Notes: a model not told the origin generated them from the letters alone. A stretch of DNA of 63,281 nt from Parabacteroides faecalis (GCF_022809355.1 NZ_JAKZMM010000025.1:1-63281), one strand, 5' to 3'. Counted from the stretch's first letter, positions 8,153-18,061 are shown. Numbers and translations: made by a program.

Positions 8153-9337
8153 ATGAAACGGAAACTTCTGTCATTTTTATTCTTTTCGTTGGGAGTTTGT
8201 TCTTTATGGGCCCAGGATTTGGCTTTGGTCGACTCACTTGAACAGCAGAAGTCGCTTTATGAGCAGTTAAAGAAAGATGATGCGCGTTCTTTTACTTCGC
8301 ATCTGAATTTTCAGTTCTGTACTTCACTTACAACCAGTTTCCAGGATTTTGCATTAGATCAGGCTCGATTCAAGTTGAATCGTTTGCGAATGGAAGTTCT
8401 GGGGCGTTTCTTTGATAAGTTTTCCTATCATTTCCGCTATACTTATAATAAATATACGAATCCAAATACCGTAGATGAATTGTCAACGCATGTCGAGTTG
8501 GCAAACATGGGTTGGGACATAACGGATCGTTTTACCTTGACAGCCGGTAAACAGTTCTTTATGTTGGGTGGATATGAATACTATGTCAATTCGATTCTGG
8601 TGCGGGAATTCTCGGACTTTAATAATTATACACCAGCTTATCTGACTGGCGTTTCGGGAACTTACCACTTAAAGCCGCATCAGTCGCTTACGCTTGAAGT
8701 AGCGAATAACCGAGTGGAAACAGAAGCAGAGATACATGTTGGCGAAGAGGCTTCTTCCATGCCTAAAGTTCCGTTGATGGGTGCGCTGAATTGGGTAGGA
8801 AAATTCTATGATGATCAGGCTTTGCAGTTTTATTATTCGGCAGCTGCCGGACAAATTCTGCGTAACCGGAATATATATTACCTGACTTTTGGAAATGTTT
8901 GGGAAAGAGGTCCGATTCTTGCTTACCTAGATTGTTTGTATTCCCGGGAAGAAGTTGATTCTAAAGGATTGGTTTCGTCTATTCAAACCTTGGAGAAAGA
9001 ATCTCCTTTAACGGCGCAATATGTTCAATATCTGACCTGGATAGCCAATTTTGATTATCGTTTGCATCCGAAATGGAATATGTATGTCAAAGGAGTCTAT
9101 GAAACCGGCAGTGTTTATAAGGATAATTGGATCTATAAGAAAGGAACATATCGTCAGACTTGGAATACACAGTTTTGCGTAGAGTATTATCCTTTGAAGC
9201 GAAAAGACCTACAAGTCTTCTTGCACTTCTCGATGCAGAAAATTCATTTTCCTGAACTTGCCAGACAAATCGGGGGAAAAGATTTCTCTACCCAGCAAAT
9301 CATGTTGGGAATGCTTTATACCATTCCGGTGATTTAA
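8153..9337 (+). CDS. Porin-like outer-membrane protein (phosphate-selective porin O/P type)
   Basis: 394 residues. The signal peptide MKRKLLSFLFFSLGVCSLWA is followed by a short helical segment (LVDSLEQQKSLYEQLKKDDA) that could form a periplasmic coiled coil, then about sixteen amphipathic strands rich in Tyr, Phe and Trp. Features such as FKLNRLRMEVLGRFFDKFSY and the QFFMLGGYEY loop resemble Bacteroidetes OprO/OprP-like porins. No phosphate gene is nearby, so the transported solute is unknown. It appears monocistronic. Confidence 0.7.
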   Translation: MKRKLLSFLFFSLGVCSLWAQDLALVDSLEQQKSLYEQLKKDDARSFTSHLNFQFCTSLTTSFQDFALDQARFKLNRLRMEVLGRFFDKFSYHFRYTYNKYTNPNTVDELSTHVELANMGWDITDRFTLTAGKQFFMLGGYEYYVNSILVREFSDFNNYTPAYLTGVSGTYHLKPHQSLTLEVANNRVETEAEIHVGEEASSMPKVPLMGALNWVGKFYDDQALQFYYSAAAGQILRNRNIYYLTFGNVWERGPILAYLDCLYSREEVDSKGLVSSIQTLEKESPLTAQYVQYLTWIANFDYRLHPKWNMYVKGVYETGSVYKDNWIYKKGTYRQTWNTQFCVEYYPLKRKDLQVFLHFSMQKIHFPELARQIGGKDFSTQQIMLGMLYTIPVI

Positions 9338-9610
9338 CCTTTCTATTTTATTCAGATACATCAGATTATAAATGTTATTTGGGTAGCTTCATTTTTAATG
9401 GGCTACTCAAGGGCCTTTATTTTGCCTTTATGGCAAGCCTTTTCTTTCAATCAATCGTTTTGATGTACTTTACATTCGAACGCATTTTTAACCACCTACT
9501 TTCGATCCTCTTGCTTTTCTTGTCTAAAAATTACTTTTGATTACGTGCAACCCTTCGTTTTCCAACTATTTACAGCTCCTTATTAACAAATATTAATCCG
9601 TTGAAATTTG
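9338..9610. other. Intergenic stretch without a recognisable gene
   Basis: This AT-rich stretch after the porin-like gene holds a weak hairpin around GTAGC/GCTAC (near 9382-9406) that might terminate the porin transcript. I see no gene or RNA. Confidence 0.5.
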
Positions 9611-9640
9611 TTGTAAATCGCTTAATTATTCGTACATTTG
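9611..9640 (+). promoter_or_regulatory. Promoter of the HU-related gene
   Basis: TTG (9611-9613), a 19-nt spacer and TACATTTG (9633-9640) match the Bacteroidetes sigma-ABfr consensus closely. The predicted transcription start, near 9645, places the 22-bp repeat array inside the 5' leader. Confidence 0.65.
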
Positions 9641-9653
9641 TGCCGAGAAACTT

Positions 9654-9741
9654 TTTGTATCATATGAGTGAATTAATTGCATTACCTGGGTGAATTGATT
9701 GAGTCACAAATGTGATTTGATCAATTCATAAAGGTGATTTA
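9654..9741 (+). repeat. Second array of 22-bp repeats, in the leader of the HU-related gene
   Basis: Four 22-bp units start at 9654, 9676, 9698 and 9720. They are more diverged than the array at 3742-3832 but align to it without gaps: an AT-rich start, a CA(C/T) - about 4 nt - GTGA core and a purine end. Where the first array has AACG|ATCGTT at unit junctions, this one has TTTG|ATCAAT, so the junction dyad is largely kept while its bases differ. The array sits 10-15 nt after the predicted transcription start and ends 52 bp before the start codon. Confidence 0.7.
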
Positions 9742-9792
9742 ATTAGTTTCTCGGATATAAAAGACGAATTGACGGTAAAAACGGAATAAAAA

Positions 9793-10389
9793 ATGTCAGC
9801 GAATTACGACTTCTATCAGAATCCCAAGCTGCCGGGAAGCAAGAAAAAAGCACGATACCATGCTCGGATTGTTCCGAGTGGCACAATAAGCACGGAAAAA
9901 CTTGCAGAAGAAATCCAGAATCGGTGTAGTTTATCGACGGCAGATGTAAAGGCTGCATTAGTAGCTTTAGCCGATATTATGGCAGAAAAGTTACGGGATG
10001 GTTATAGCGTTCATTTGGATGGAATCGGATATTTGCAGATGACATTGAAATGTCCGCCTGTTAAATCTCCGAAAGAAGTACGTGCGGAATCGATTCAATT
10101 TAAGTCGGTTGCCTTTCGTCCGGCAGCACGGATGAAACATCTGTTGCAACGGACTGATTTTGTTCGTCAGAAGGATAAATCGCATTCAAAGACTTATACG
10201 GACACACAAATCGATGAGATGGTGGCTGCTTACTTTGAAGAGAAGGAAACATTGACCCGTAGTCAATTCCAGGAATATTGCGGACTAACGTATTCAACAG
10301 CTGTCCGTCATTTGAAACGTTTGCGGGACGAAAAGAAGATTGTCAATATAGCTTCCTTAAAGCATCCGTTGTATCGGAAAGGAAATTGA
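9793..10389 (+). CDS. HU-related DNA-binding protein with C-terminal winged helix
   Basis: 198 residues. Residues about 1-120 follow the Bacteroidetes HU-like fold (TIGR01201-type histone-like protein): a YHARIVPSGTISTEKLAEEI opening, the helical ALVALADIMAEKLRDGY and the strand VHLDGIGYLQMTL. Residues about 135-198 look like a winged helix: LTRSQFQEYCGLTYSTAVRH, then LKRLRDEKKI and a wing ending LYRKG. That combination suggests a site-specific regulator more than a bulk nucleoid protein. The 22-bp array in its leader is a natural candidate operator for autoregulation (inference). Confidence 0.8.
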   Translation: MSANYDFYQNPKLPGSKKKARYHARIVPSGTISTEKLAEEIQNRCSLSTADVKAALVALADIMAEKLRDGYSVHLDGIGYLQMTLKCPPVKSPKEVRAESIQFKSVAFRPAARMKHLLQRTDFVRQKDKSHSKTYTDTQIDEMVAAYFEEKETLTRSQFQEYCGLTYSTAVRHLKRLRDEKKIVNIASLKHPLYRKGN

Positions 10390-10415
10390 GGGGGGGAAAA
10401 TTGGTAGCCTTATTT

Positions 10416-11757
10416 CTATCCACTGATATACTGCCTTCTATAGAATAAAACACCGGCAATATCTGCTAAGATCCAACCGATGGGAACAGACCACCAAATG
10501 CCGTTGTAACTTAAACTCGGGATAGCGGCCAGCGAATAGGCGAGGATGACTCTTGTTCCTAGTGAAATAATGGTCAGAATAAGGGAAACGGAAGGACGGG
10601 ATACTGCTCGGAAATATCCGTAGAACAGGAATAAATAACCGATTCCGATGTAGAAGCTTCCTTCGATTTGCAGATAGGCGACACCGATTGATATGATTTC
10701 TTGTTCGGATGCTGGAATGAATATACTCATCAGTTCGGCGGCAAAGAAGAAAACCAGTATAGATACGATACCGGCAAACAACGTAGTTGTCAGCCAGGCA
10801 CAACGGATTCCCCGGCGAATCCGGTCTTGTCGTCGGGCTCCGAAGTTTTGGGCGATGAAGGTTGAAAAGGCATTTCCGAAATCTTGTACCGGCATATAGG
10901 CAAAGGAATCGATTTTAACGGCGGCGGCAAATGCGGCCATTACGGTTGTTCCAAAGCTGTTTACAAGTCCTTGTACCATTAGAATGCCCAGATTCATGAC
11001 CGACTGTTGCATACAAGTCAGGTAAGAAAAGGAAGCAATCTTCCGAATAGAGGAAAAATCTATCTGTCGGTCATCGCGCGATAAACGTAATTCCGGGAAT
11101 TGCTTCCAGGTATATAGATAGATACCTGCGGCAGAAACGATTTGAGAGATAACGGTTGCCAAGGCAAGCTCCTTCCACACCCATTTTCAGTCCTACCATG
11201 AACAGTACATCCAATACGATATTAAAGGTAACTGATATAAGCAGAAAATACAACGGACTGGAGGAATTACCCACCGAACGAAGCAGAAAGGCATAGAAGT
11301 TATAGACAGCCATCGGTATCATGCCCAAGAAGATGAGAAAAAGATACCGGTAAGTCATTGCTTCAAGTTCGGGTGGCGTTTGCAGTATCTTGATGATGGG
11401 TGAAAGGAAAGCCAGCGACAAGATATTGAGTAGTAGCGTTGTTCCTCCTACGATCAGCAGGGAAGAGAAAATACTTTGTTTCATCTGTCGGATGTCTTTG
11501 GCTCCGTATTGAATGGAAAGGACGGCACTACATCCCATACATAAGCCGATAAAGATGGAAGTAATAAAGACAATCAGGGCGTAAGAAGAGCCGACTGCTG
11601 CCAAAGCCTCTGCACCCAGTACCTGACCAACGATAAGTGTGTCGGCAATATTATAACATTGCTGCAACAGGTTCCCCAGCATAAGCGGTAAGGCAAAGCG
11701 AAGCATACTGCCAGCAATGGGGCCATTGGTCAGATCTCTTTTATACAGATGATTCAT
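10416..11757 (-). pseudogene. MATE-family efflux transporter, frameshifted
   Basis: Two overlapping leftward frames together make one MATE transporter of about 447 residues. The N-terminal part (11071-11757) starts MNHLYKRDLTNGPIAGSMLR and reads normally to GLKMGVEGA; the C-terminal part (10416 to about 11178) resumes at LALATVISQIVSAAGIYLY. Sense-strand GGAGCTTGCCTTGG has one T too many compared with the expected GGAGCTGCCTTGG, at plus positions 11166-11167. Multidrug/Na+ antiport would be the family role. It is either a genuine recent single-base insertion or a sequencing error; both halves look otherwise well conserved. A -7 element (minus TACCTTTG, 11779-11786) lies 22 bp upstream. Confidence 0.85.
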
Positions 11758-11771
11758 GCCTGAAAAGTTTT

Positions 11772-11814
11772 AAGGAGCCAAAGGTATAGATAGTTTTCTA
11801 TTCCTTGGCTCCTT
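11772..11814. terminator. Hairpin between the export operon and the MATE gene
   Basis: AAGGAGCCAA (11772-11781) pairs with TTGGCTCCTT (11805-11814). On the minus strand it follows the TolC-like gene and can end the operon, although its U-tract there is imperfect. One arm overlaps the MATE -7 element (11779-11786), so the terminator and the next promoter are interlocked. Confidence 0.6.
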
Positions 11815-11839
11815 TTTCTTATTTCTTTTCCGGGAATGT

Positions 11840-13189
11840 TTATAACTTCAGCGGTGTGCCGTTGTAGAAGTCCAGAATCTTGGTCCGGAAAATGAATTCA
11901 TATTTGGATTGTGCCTGTTCGGCTAAGCTTTTTGCATACTTGGTTTTTGCTTCGTTGAATTCGAATACCGTACTCTTTCCTGCGTTGTACCGGTCTTCGG
12001 CATACTTGAAAGCTTCCTCGCTTGCCTGGACGGATTTGTCGGATGCCAAGTACTTTTCTTGTGCAGCCGTTGCATTATAATAAGCCTGTTGTATCTCTTT
12101 ATAGAGCGTTTTCTTGGTATTCTCCATCATCAGTTCCTGATTGTGAATACCAATACGTGCTTGACGTACACTGTTCCGTACCTGGAAACGGTTGAAAAGT
12201 GGAATACTTAACGAGAAACCGATGGTCTTTCGTCCGTTCTGTGCCAACTGATCCGAGAAAGCGGGCATTTCAACATCTCCGGTATAGTAATGATAATAAC
12301 CATTGGAATAGCTGGCTCCGAAGTTAATCTTCGGATAATAATACGACTGAGCTACTTTCAATTGCTTTTTCATACTTTCCAACAGATACTCTTGTTCCTT
12401 GATTTGAGGCTTGAATGTTACTGCCTGTTGATAAATATCATCCGGCGGAATAATACTGCTCATATAGGTATTGACTGCGTTATCCGTTGCCGGTGTGACG
12501 ATATCAAATTCCGTTCCACTCCGTTCCAGCTCCAGACTCTGTGCCAAATCCAGCAAAGCCAGCTTGACATTATTGCGGGCTTCAGTCAGCGATACTTCAT
12601 CGTTGGCAGCCTGCGCCTTGATATCATAGAGTTGTGACAAAGGAACTTTTCCCGCTTTTACCATGGCTTCCGTCTTGGTGATTTGCTCTTGACTCAAGGC
12701 CAGTTGTAGTTCGGCAATTTTTGCCATCTCTTTGTTGTATAAAACCTGCAAATAATACGAAGCAATGTTGATAGAGAGATCTTCTTTCGCTTTATTCAGG
12801 TTTTCTACGGCCGCTTGCAGGTTCAATCGTTTGGCTGCAATGTCGTTTGGAATCTTAAAACCGTCGAAGATCGGCATCGACAAGGAAATAGAAGCCGAAC
12901 TGTTGGCTGAGTTCTGGTCTACAATCACACCCGTCTTCGAAGGAGAACGGCCAAAGTCGAAGTTCTGTCCGATATTCGCATTCAAGTCAGGCAGCCAACT
13001 ATACTTACTAGTATGCAATTCCACCTTCTTATTGTCATGATCGAGCTGCCGTTGCTTCAGATCTATATTATGTTCTATCGCATAGCGGATACATTCTTCG
13101 AGCGACCACGTCTTGACTGGCTCGTTACTCCAGGCTGGAGACGAAAGCAAGCAGGCGGAAATACCTGTTAATAGAATCAATCGTTTCAT
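11840..13189 (-). CDS. TolC-family outer-membrane efflux protein
   Basis: 449 residues with a signal peptide (MKRLILLTGISACLLSSPAW). Two OEP repeats of long coiled-coil helices follow, the first around residues 30-225 and the second around 240-445; typical signatures are WSLEECIRYAIEHNIDLKQR near the start and FNEAKTKYAKSLAEQAQSKY near the end. It would form the trimeric outer-membrane exit duct. It is the last gene of a five-gene operon behind the MacA-like adaptor (19-bp gap), so it serves the same exporter. Confidence 0.9.
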   Translation of the reverse strand: MKRLILLTGISACLLSSPAWSNEPVKTWSLEECIRYAIEHNIDLKQRQLDHDNKKVELHTSKYSWLPDLNANIGQNFDFGRSPSKTGVIVDQNSANSSASISLSMPIFDGFKIPNDIAAKRLNLQAAVENLNKAKEDLSINIASYYLQVLYNKEMAKIAELQLALSQEQITKTEAMVKAGKVPLSQLYDIKAQAANDEVSLTEARNNVKLALLDLAQSLELERSGTEFDIVTPATDNAVNTYMSSIIPPDDIYQQAVTFKPQIKEQEYLLESMKKQLKVAQSYYYPKINFGASYSNGYYHYYTGDVEMPAFSDQLAQNGRKTIGFSLSIPLFNRFQVRNSVRQARIGIHNQELMMENTKKTLYKEIQQAYYNATAAQEKYLASDKSVQASEEAFKYAEDRYNAGKSTVFEFNEAKTKYAKSLAEQAQSKYEFIFRTKILDFYNGTPLKL

Positions 13190-13208
13190 AACATCTGCTG
13201 CTTAAGGG

Positions 13209-14333
13209 TTATTTTTCCGGTTGAATAGCTGCGCCACGAATCTTCGTATCCTTATCCAGTCCGCTTTTAACTTCAATATTGATACCGTCGGAAAGACCGA
13301 TTTCGATTTGTTTCTTTTCGAACACCTGTTCCGGTTTCTCCTGTTTCAACAGATAGACGAAGGTAGAATCACCATTAAATTCGACCGTACTTTCAGGGAT
13401 AGTCAATACACTGTCAGCCCGTTTAAGAACAATCTCGGCGTTGGCACTGTAACCGGCACGGATAAAAGCATCTTCCGGTACTTGCAAAGCCGCCTTAATC
13501 TCGAACTGAATGGCACCGTTCTCTTCGACACCTTTCGGAGAAACGTATTCCAATTGTGCATCCAGCTTGCGGCTTTCCATCGCTCCAATAGTCAGTTTGA
13601 TAGGCATTCCTTCGTGAATACGACCGATTTCGGTTTCATCTACTTTGCCTTTAAAGATCATATCGTTCATATCAGCCACCGTCGCAATCGTTGTTCCGTC
13701 GTTGAAGTTATTTGCCTGGATCACTGAGTTACCTACCTTAACAGGAATATCCAGAATCATTCCCGTTATCGTACTGCGGATTTGGGTCGTACTGCTTACG
13801 TTGGAGTTTTTGGAAATACCGTCACGTACAATCTCTAATTCGCTTTGGGCTGTGTTACGTTCTTCTACAGCCTTTTGATAATTCGCCTTGCTGGCTTCGA
13901 ACTCTTCTTGGGCAATAACACCCTGCTGGTAGAGTTGTTCGTCTCGTTTATAGACTTCTTCTACCTGTTTGAGGGAGATTTCCGCCAGATTAACCCGAGA
14001 TTCGGCACTGTTTAATTGTACCATTTCCGGAATTACCTTAATGGTTGCAATGATTTCTCCTTGCTTTACCATCTGACCGGCTTCTTTCTTCAGTTCAGCA
14101 ATAATACCGGAGATTTGAGGTTTGATAGCAACTTCGTAACGAGGTTCTACATTTCCTGTCGCTACGGCTTTTGTTTCTACGTTACCGATAGTTGGTGTTA
14201 CGATCTCATACACCGTAATTACCGGTTGTGCCTTCTGCCAAAGGAAATAGAAAGTTCCTCCTACGGCAGCGAAGATAATGACAAGCAACAGCGTTCTCAT
14301 AATCTTCTTCACGATTCTGTTCTTCATATTCAT
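13209..14333 (-). CDS. Periplasmic adaptor (MacA/HlyD-like membrane fusion protein)
   Basis: 374 residues. One N-terminal membrane anchor (about residues 10-30) is followed by a barrel-sandwich segment (EVAIKPQISGIIAELKKEAG), a coiled-coil hairpin about residues 95-190 (LNSAESRVNLAEISLKQVEE), the second half of the lipoyl-like domain and a beta-barrel. It bridges the inner-membrane ABC permeases and the TolC-like channel. The first ATG is used; a second at codon 3 is equally possible. The gap to the permease upstream is 14 bp, consistent with one transcript. Confidence 0.9.
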   Translation of the reverse strand: MNMKNRIVKKIMRTLLLVIIFAAVGGTFYFLWQKAQPVITVYEIVTPTIGNVETKAVATGNVEPRYEVAIKPQISGIIAELKKEAGQMVKQGEIIATIKVIPEMVQLNSAESRVNLAEISLKQVEEVYKRDEQLYQQGVIAQEEFEASKANYQKAVEERNTAQSELEIVRDGISKNSNVSSTTQIRSTITGMILDIPVKVGNSVIQANNFNDGTTIATVADMNDMIFKGKVDETEIGRIHEGMPIKLTIGAMESRKLDAQLEYVSPKGVEENGAIQFEIKAALQVPEDAFIRAGYSANAEIVLKRADSVLTIPESTVEFNGDSTFVYLLKQEKPEQVFEKKQIEIGLSDGINIEVKSGLDKDTKIRGAAIQPEK

Positions 14334-14347
14334 TGAGCTTTTTTATA

Positions 14348-15610
14348 TTATTCATCTCTTAATGCATCGATTGCCTTGATTTGCATAGCACGCCATGCCG
14401 GAATCAGTCCTGCCAACAGTCCACTGATTAATAGAATAATGGTGGCGGCAACCGCTGTTTGTATATTGACACTCGGATCTTTAATCACAATATCATCGCT
14501 GGGTGTAGCTGTCAGGATACGATTGACGAAGTCTAATAAGAATACGCCTGTACTTAATCCCAGTAAGCCAGCCATGGCTGTCAGCATAAGACTTTCACTC
14601 ATTACCTGCGAAATGATATCGAAAGGCTTGGCACCCAATGCGCGGCGTACACCAATTTCCTTAGTCCGTTCCTTAACCGTTACCATCATGATATTACTAA
14701 CTCCGATAATACCTGCTAATAAAGTTCCTAAGCCTACAATCCAAATCAGAATATCGATTCCCATAAACAACAGATAAAAGGTGCGAAACATCTCAGCAAT
14801 GTTAATGGTTCCCAAAGCCTGCGGATCTTCCGGCGCAATTTCATTCTGCTGAAAGATGATTTGCTTGGCTTGCTGGATAATCGCTTCCACATCATAGTTT
14901 GGCAGAATACTGATGGCAACCAGGAAAATCTTATCGCCAAGATTCATACTCTGTTGCAAAGTGCTGAACGGAATAAATACACTTTCATCAGAGCGCCCAT
15001 TGATATTCATGTTGGTTGATTTGGCTTTTGTTACACCGACAACCTGATAATACAATCCGTTTACCCGAATGTATTTCCCGCACGGATTCCCATTCTGGAA
15101 AAGAGCTTTATTAACATCCATTCCGATGGTACATACTTTTCGTTTCTCTTTCTCATCGATCGTGTTGAGCGGACGACCGAACAACATATCTTGCGTCTCA
15201 ATGAAGAAGTAGGCAGGAGTAACACCTTTTACATGGTATGTACCACTGTTTTGTCCGTATACTACATTCTTATCGTTACTGCTTCCAAAGATCATTGGTG
15301 CGATCTGATCAACACCTTCTACTTCCCGTTGGATAGTTGCGACATCCCGATTACGCAAATCCCAGCTTCTTCCTTTATTAAATCCTTTATAAGGTATGCT
15401 AGTCTTGTCTGCATAAAAGAAGACAGAGTTGGTGGCAACACCTTCCGTCTCGCCCAAAACCGCATTCTTTAGTCCTGTTCCTGCTCCTAAAAGTAAGACC
15501 AACATTAAGATTCCCCAAAAGACACCAAAGCAAGTCAGCAGGCTTCTTGTTTTATTTCGGGTGATGGTTACCCATATTTCAATCCATCTGTCTCTATCGA
15601 TTAAAAACAT
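14348..15610 (-). CDS. MacB-type ABC transporter permease (second copy)
   Basis: 420 residues. One transmembrane helix near residues 20-45, a large periplasmic MacB_PCD domain, then three C-terminal helices in an FtsX domain, with the conserved cytoplasmic loop VKERTKEIGVRRALGAKP near residue 315. It lacks an ATPase domain, unlike Escherichia coli MacB. It is a paralogue of the permease encoded immediately upstream and presumably forms a heterodimer with it. The likely role is export of a peptide, lipid or drug through the periplasmic adaptor; the cargo is unknown. Confidence 0.9.
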   Translation of the reverse strand: MFLIDRDRWIEIWVTITRNKTRSLLTCFGVFWGILMLVLLLGAGTGLKNAVLGETEGVATNSVFFYADKTSIPYKGFNKGRSWDLRNRDVATIQREVEGVDQIAPMIFGSSNDKNVVYGQNSGTYHVKGVTPAYFFIETQDMLFGRPLNTIDEKEKRKVCTIGMDVNKALFQNGNPCGKYIRVNGLYYQVVGVTKAKSTNMNINGRSDESVFIPFSTLQQSMNLGDKIFLVAISILPNYDVEAIIQQAKQIIFQQNEIAPEDPQALGTINIAEMFRTFYLLFMGIDILIWIVGLGTLLAGIIGVSNIMMVTVKERTKEIGVRRALGAKPFDIISQVMSESLMLTAMAGLLGLSTGVFLLDFVNRILTATPSDDIVIKDPSVNIQTAVAATIILLISGLLAGLIPAWRAMQIKAIDALRDE

Positions 15611-15624
15611 ACTCGCTCCTTTCT

Positions 15625-16887
15625 TTATTCAGTTCTCATGGCTTCGATGGCACTGATACTAACAGCTTTCCGGGCAGGAAAGTAACCTGCCAGCACGCCT
15701 GCTATGACAATCAATAGTGTTGAAGCTAAAGCGATACTTAAATTAACTGTCGGGTTGAGGAAGATCGTACCACCTTGTCCCGGATTTTCACCGACTCCGG
15801 CTGCTTCCATCCCGCTATTGATCAGCTCTGTCAGTCCGATTCCTCCCAGCATACCGATATATCCGAAGACTGCTGTTACCAAAATAGATTCCGTAATGAT
15901 CAGGCGTAGGATAGAAGACGGCTTGGCTCCGATTGCTTTTCGGATACCAAACTCCTTCGTTCGTTCACGAACTGTAATCAACATGATATTACTTACGCCT
16001 ACGATTCCAGCAATTAAGGTTCCGATACCGACAACCCATATAAACAAAGCAATACCGTTCATGATATTATTCATCATGCGGAAGCTCTCAGCCGTGTTCC
16101 ACATACCGATAGCATTGGTATCAGTCGGATCGAATTGATGTAGCTGAGCCATCAATGCCCGGAAGTCTTTCTCGAATTTCTCGTTGGCTTCCTTAGTGAC
16201 GACACCGTTTAAGGTGAAGGAAAAGCTGCTGAATCCATATCCTTTATTATACAGACTGCGAGCTGTGGTGAAGGGAATATAGGCGGGCGCATTGTTGCTT
16301 TTCTCATCGTCGTTGTATATACCCACGACCTGCCACATCAGTTTCCCTGCTTTGATGTATTGTCCCAACGCATTCTGTCCGGGAAAAAGGACTTCAGCCA
16401 TACGTGGACTTAATACGATGACTTTGCGCTCTTCCCGCATATCCAGATCGTTGATGAAACGTCCGTTCTCTGATTTTACATTTACATAATTGATCTTTGC
16501 ATGGTCGGGGAAGACGCCTTGCATTTCTCCTCTGATAAATTCTTTATTGACATAGAGTGTATCGTTGTGCCAAACGTTGGCTGAGAGCAGATCAATTTCC
16601 TTGAACCGGTTCTTCAAGATCGGCAGGTCTGTTTCCTTGAAATGAATGACCCGACCGGATTGCATACCTTTCCATGGCTTATTGGTGTAACCATTCCAGA
16701 CTTGAACTTTGTTCATCGACATGTTCCGGAAGTTATGCATCACGCCGTTCCTCAGTCCGTTTCCGGCAGCCAACATAATGATCAGCATAAAGATTCCCCA
16801 TGAAACGGAGAAGCCGGTCAAGAACGTACGGAGCTTGTTCTGCTTGATGGTACTCCAAATCTCTCTAAAATCATCAAATTCAAACAT
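15625..16887 (-). CDS. MacB-type ABC transporter permease (first copy)
   Basis: 420 residues, the same length and topology as its downstream paralogue. It has an N-terminal helix ([20 protein letters not shown]), a MacB_PCD periplasmic domain, and an FtsX domain with the loop [18 protein letters not shown]. Its start overlaps the end of the ATPase gene by 8 bp, a sign of translational coupling. Equal lengths, adjacent positions and divergent periplasmic sequences suggest an old tandem duplication that became a heterodimer. Confidence 0.9.
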   Translation of the reverse strand: MFEFDDFREIWSTIKQNKLRTFLTGFSVSWGIFMLIIMLAAGNGLRNGVMHNFRNMSMNKVQVWNGYTNKPWKGMQSGRVIHFKETDLPILKNRFKEIDLLSANVWHNDTLYVNKEFIRGEMQGVFPDHAKINYVNVKSENGRFINDLDMREERKVIVLSPRMAEVLFPGQNALGQYIKAGKLMWQVVGIYNDDEKSNNAPAYIPFTTARSLYNKGYGFSSFSFTLNGVVTKEANEKFEKDFRALMAQLHQFDPTDTNAIGMWNTAESFRMMNNIMNGIALFIWVVGIGTLIAGIVGVSNIMLITVRERTKEFGIRKAIGAKPSSILRLIITESILVTAVFGYIGMLGGIGLTELINSGMEAAGVGENPGQGGTIFLNPTVNLSIALASTLLIVIAGVLAGYFPARKAVSISAIEAMRTE

Positions 16888-17563
16888 GACCTTTCCCTTT
16901 TTCTATATTCGAAATCAATCCGTCCTTCAGGCGAATGATACGATCAGTCGCATCGGCTACTGATTGTTCATGCGTGACAATGATCATTGTCATTCCTTCT
17001 TTGTTGACGTTACGCAGCAATTCCATGACTTCAACTGTCGTCTTACTATCCAACGCTCCGGTAGGTTCGTCTGCCAAAATAATCTGAGGTTTGGCAATCA
17101 GGGCACGGGCAATGGCCACACGCTGCTTTTGTCCTCCAGACATTTCGTTGGGCATGTGTTCAGCCCAGTCCTTTAATCCGACCATATCCAGATAATCCAA
17201 CGCCATGGCATTTCGCTTCTTTCGGGAAATACCCTGGTAGTAAAGAGGAAGCGCGACGTTTTCCATAGCATTCTTAAACGAAATCAGATTAAACGATTGA
17301 AAGATGAATCCGATCATCCGGTTTCTTAATTCGGCTGCCCGGCTTTCACTTAAGTCTTTGATCAGTTGCCCGTTCAAAGTATAGGTTCCCGTGTCGTATG
17401 TGTCGAGAATACCGAGGATATTCAGTAAAGTCGATTTCCCGGAACCCGAAGCTCCCATGATAGAAACCATTTCTCCTTTTTCGATATCCAGGTTGATTCC
17501 TTTCAAGACATGGAGTGGTGCTCCATTAAAATACGTCTTGTTGATGTCTCGTAGTTCGATCAT
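16880..17563 (-). CDS. ABC transporter ATP-binding protein (MacB/LolD type)
   Basis: 227 residues, a stand-alone nucleotide-binding domain. Walker A is GASGSGKST near residue 37, the signature is [15 protein letters not shown] near 142, Walker B with the catalytic glutamate is [13 protein letters not shown] near 163, and the H-loop is IIVTHEQ near 198. The family drives mechanotransmission rather than classic transport in MacAB-TolC and Lol systems. It is the first gene of the operon. A promoter-like TACATTTG on the minus strand lies at 17755-17762, leaving a leader of about 190 nt with no convincing gene in it. Confidence 0.92.
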   Translation of the reverse strand: MIELRDINKTYFNGAPLHVLKGINLDIEKGEMVSIMGASGSGKSTLLNILGILDTYDTGTYTLNGQLIKDLSESRAAELRNRMIGFIFQSFNLISFKNAMENVALPLYYQGISRKKRNAMALDYLDMVGLKDWAEHMPNEMSGGQKQRVAIARALIAKPQIILADEPTGALDSKTTVEVMELLRNVNKEGMTMIIVTHEQSVADATDRIIRLKDGLISNIEKGKGHV

Positions 17564-17934
17564 TGCTTTAATGTTTATGTATTAGACGCAATGCGGATTG
17601 TTTTTGTTACAAATTTGCATCGATAATTTTCGGTATTGTACCAACTTTTCATCAGATTCACGCTCTCTTTTCCTGATCCACTTCTCTGATCTGGGCTGAT
17701 ACTCGAAGCCTTGTGTTCCATTATGCTTTCGCATTGTTCTATCTGTTAGCGAAACAAATGTATGAATATAATAAGTACCTTGTATCACATGATACTTAAT
17801 ATTAGGGATATTTAACGGAAAGAATTAAGAAATAGAAAACAAATTGGAGAAAATAGGGCGTAAATAAAGAGGTTTAAGATAAGAACTAATGATAAATTAA
17901 TCTAATTTAGAGAAGAATTGTTATGTGAAAAAGT

Positions 17935-17998
17935 AACGGATTATAGGGAGAACCGAAGACTGTTTGGTCTTTTTCGTCAATATTCCCTATAATCCGTT
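17935..17998 (-). terminator. Long perfect hairpin after argS
   Basis: AACGGATTATAGGGA (17935-17949) pairs perfectly over 15 bp with TCCCTATAATCCGTT (17984-17998). A small hairpin (AAGAC/GTCTT) lies in its loop. On the minus strand a T-rich CTTTTTC follows, so it is best read as the argS terminator. The rest of 17564-18061 holds only the promoter candidate of the export operon. Confidence 0.75.
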
Positions 17999-18061
17999 GA
18001 CTGAAATGTATCAAAATGATTATTTATTCCGTTTTGGATGGAATAAGTTTCCGGCGGGATT

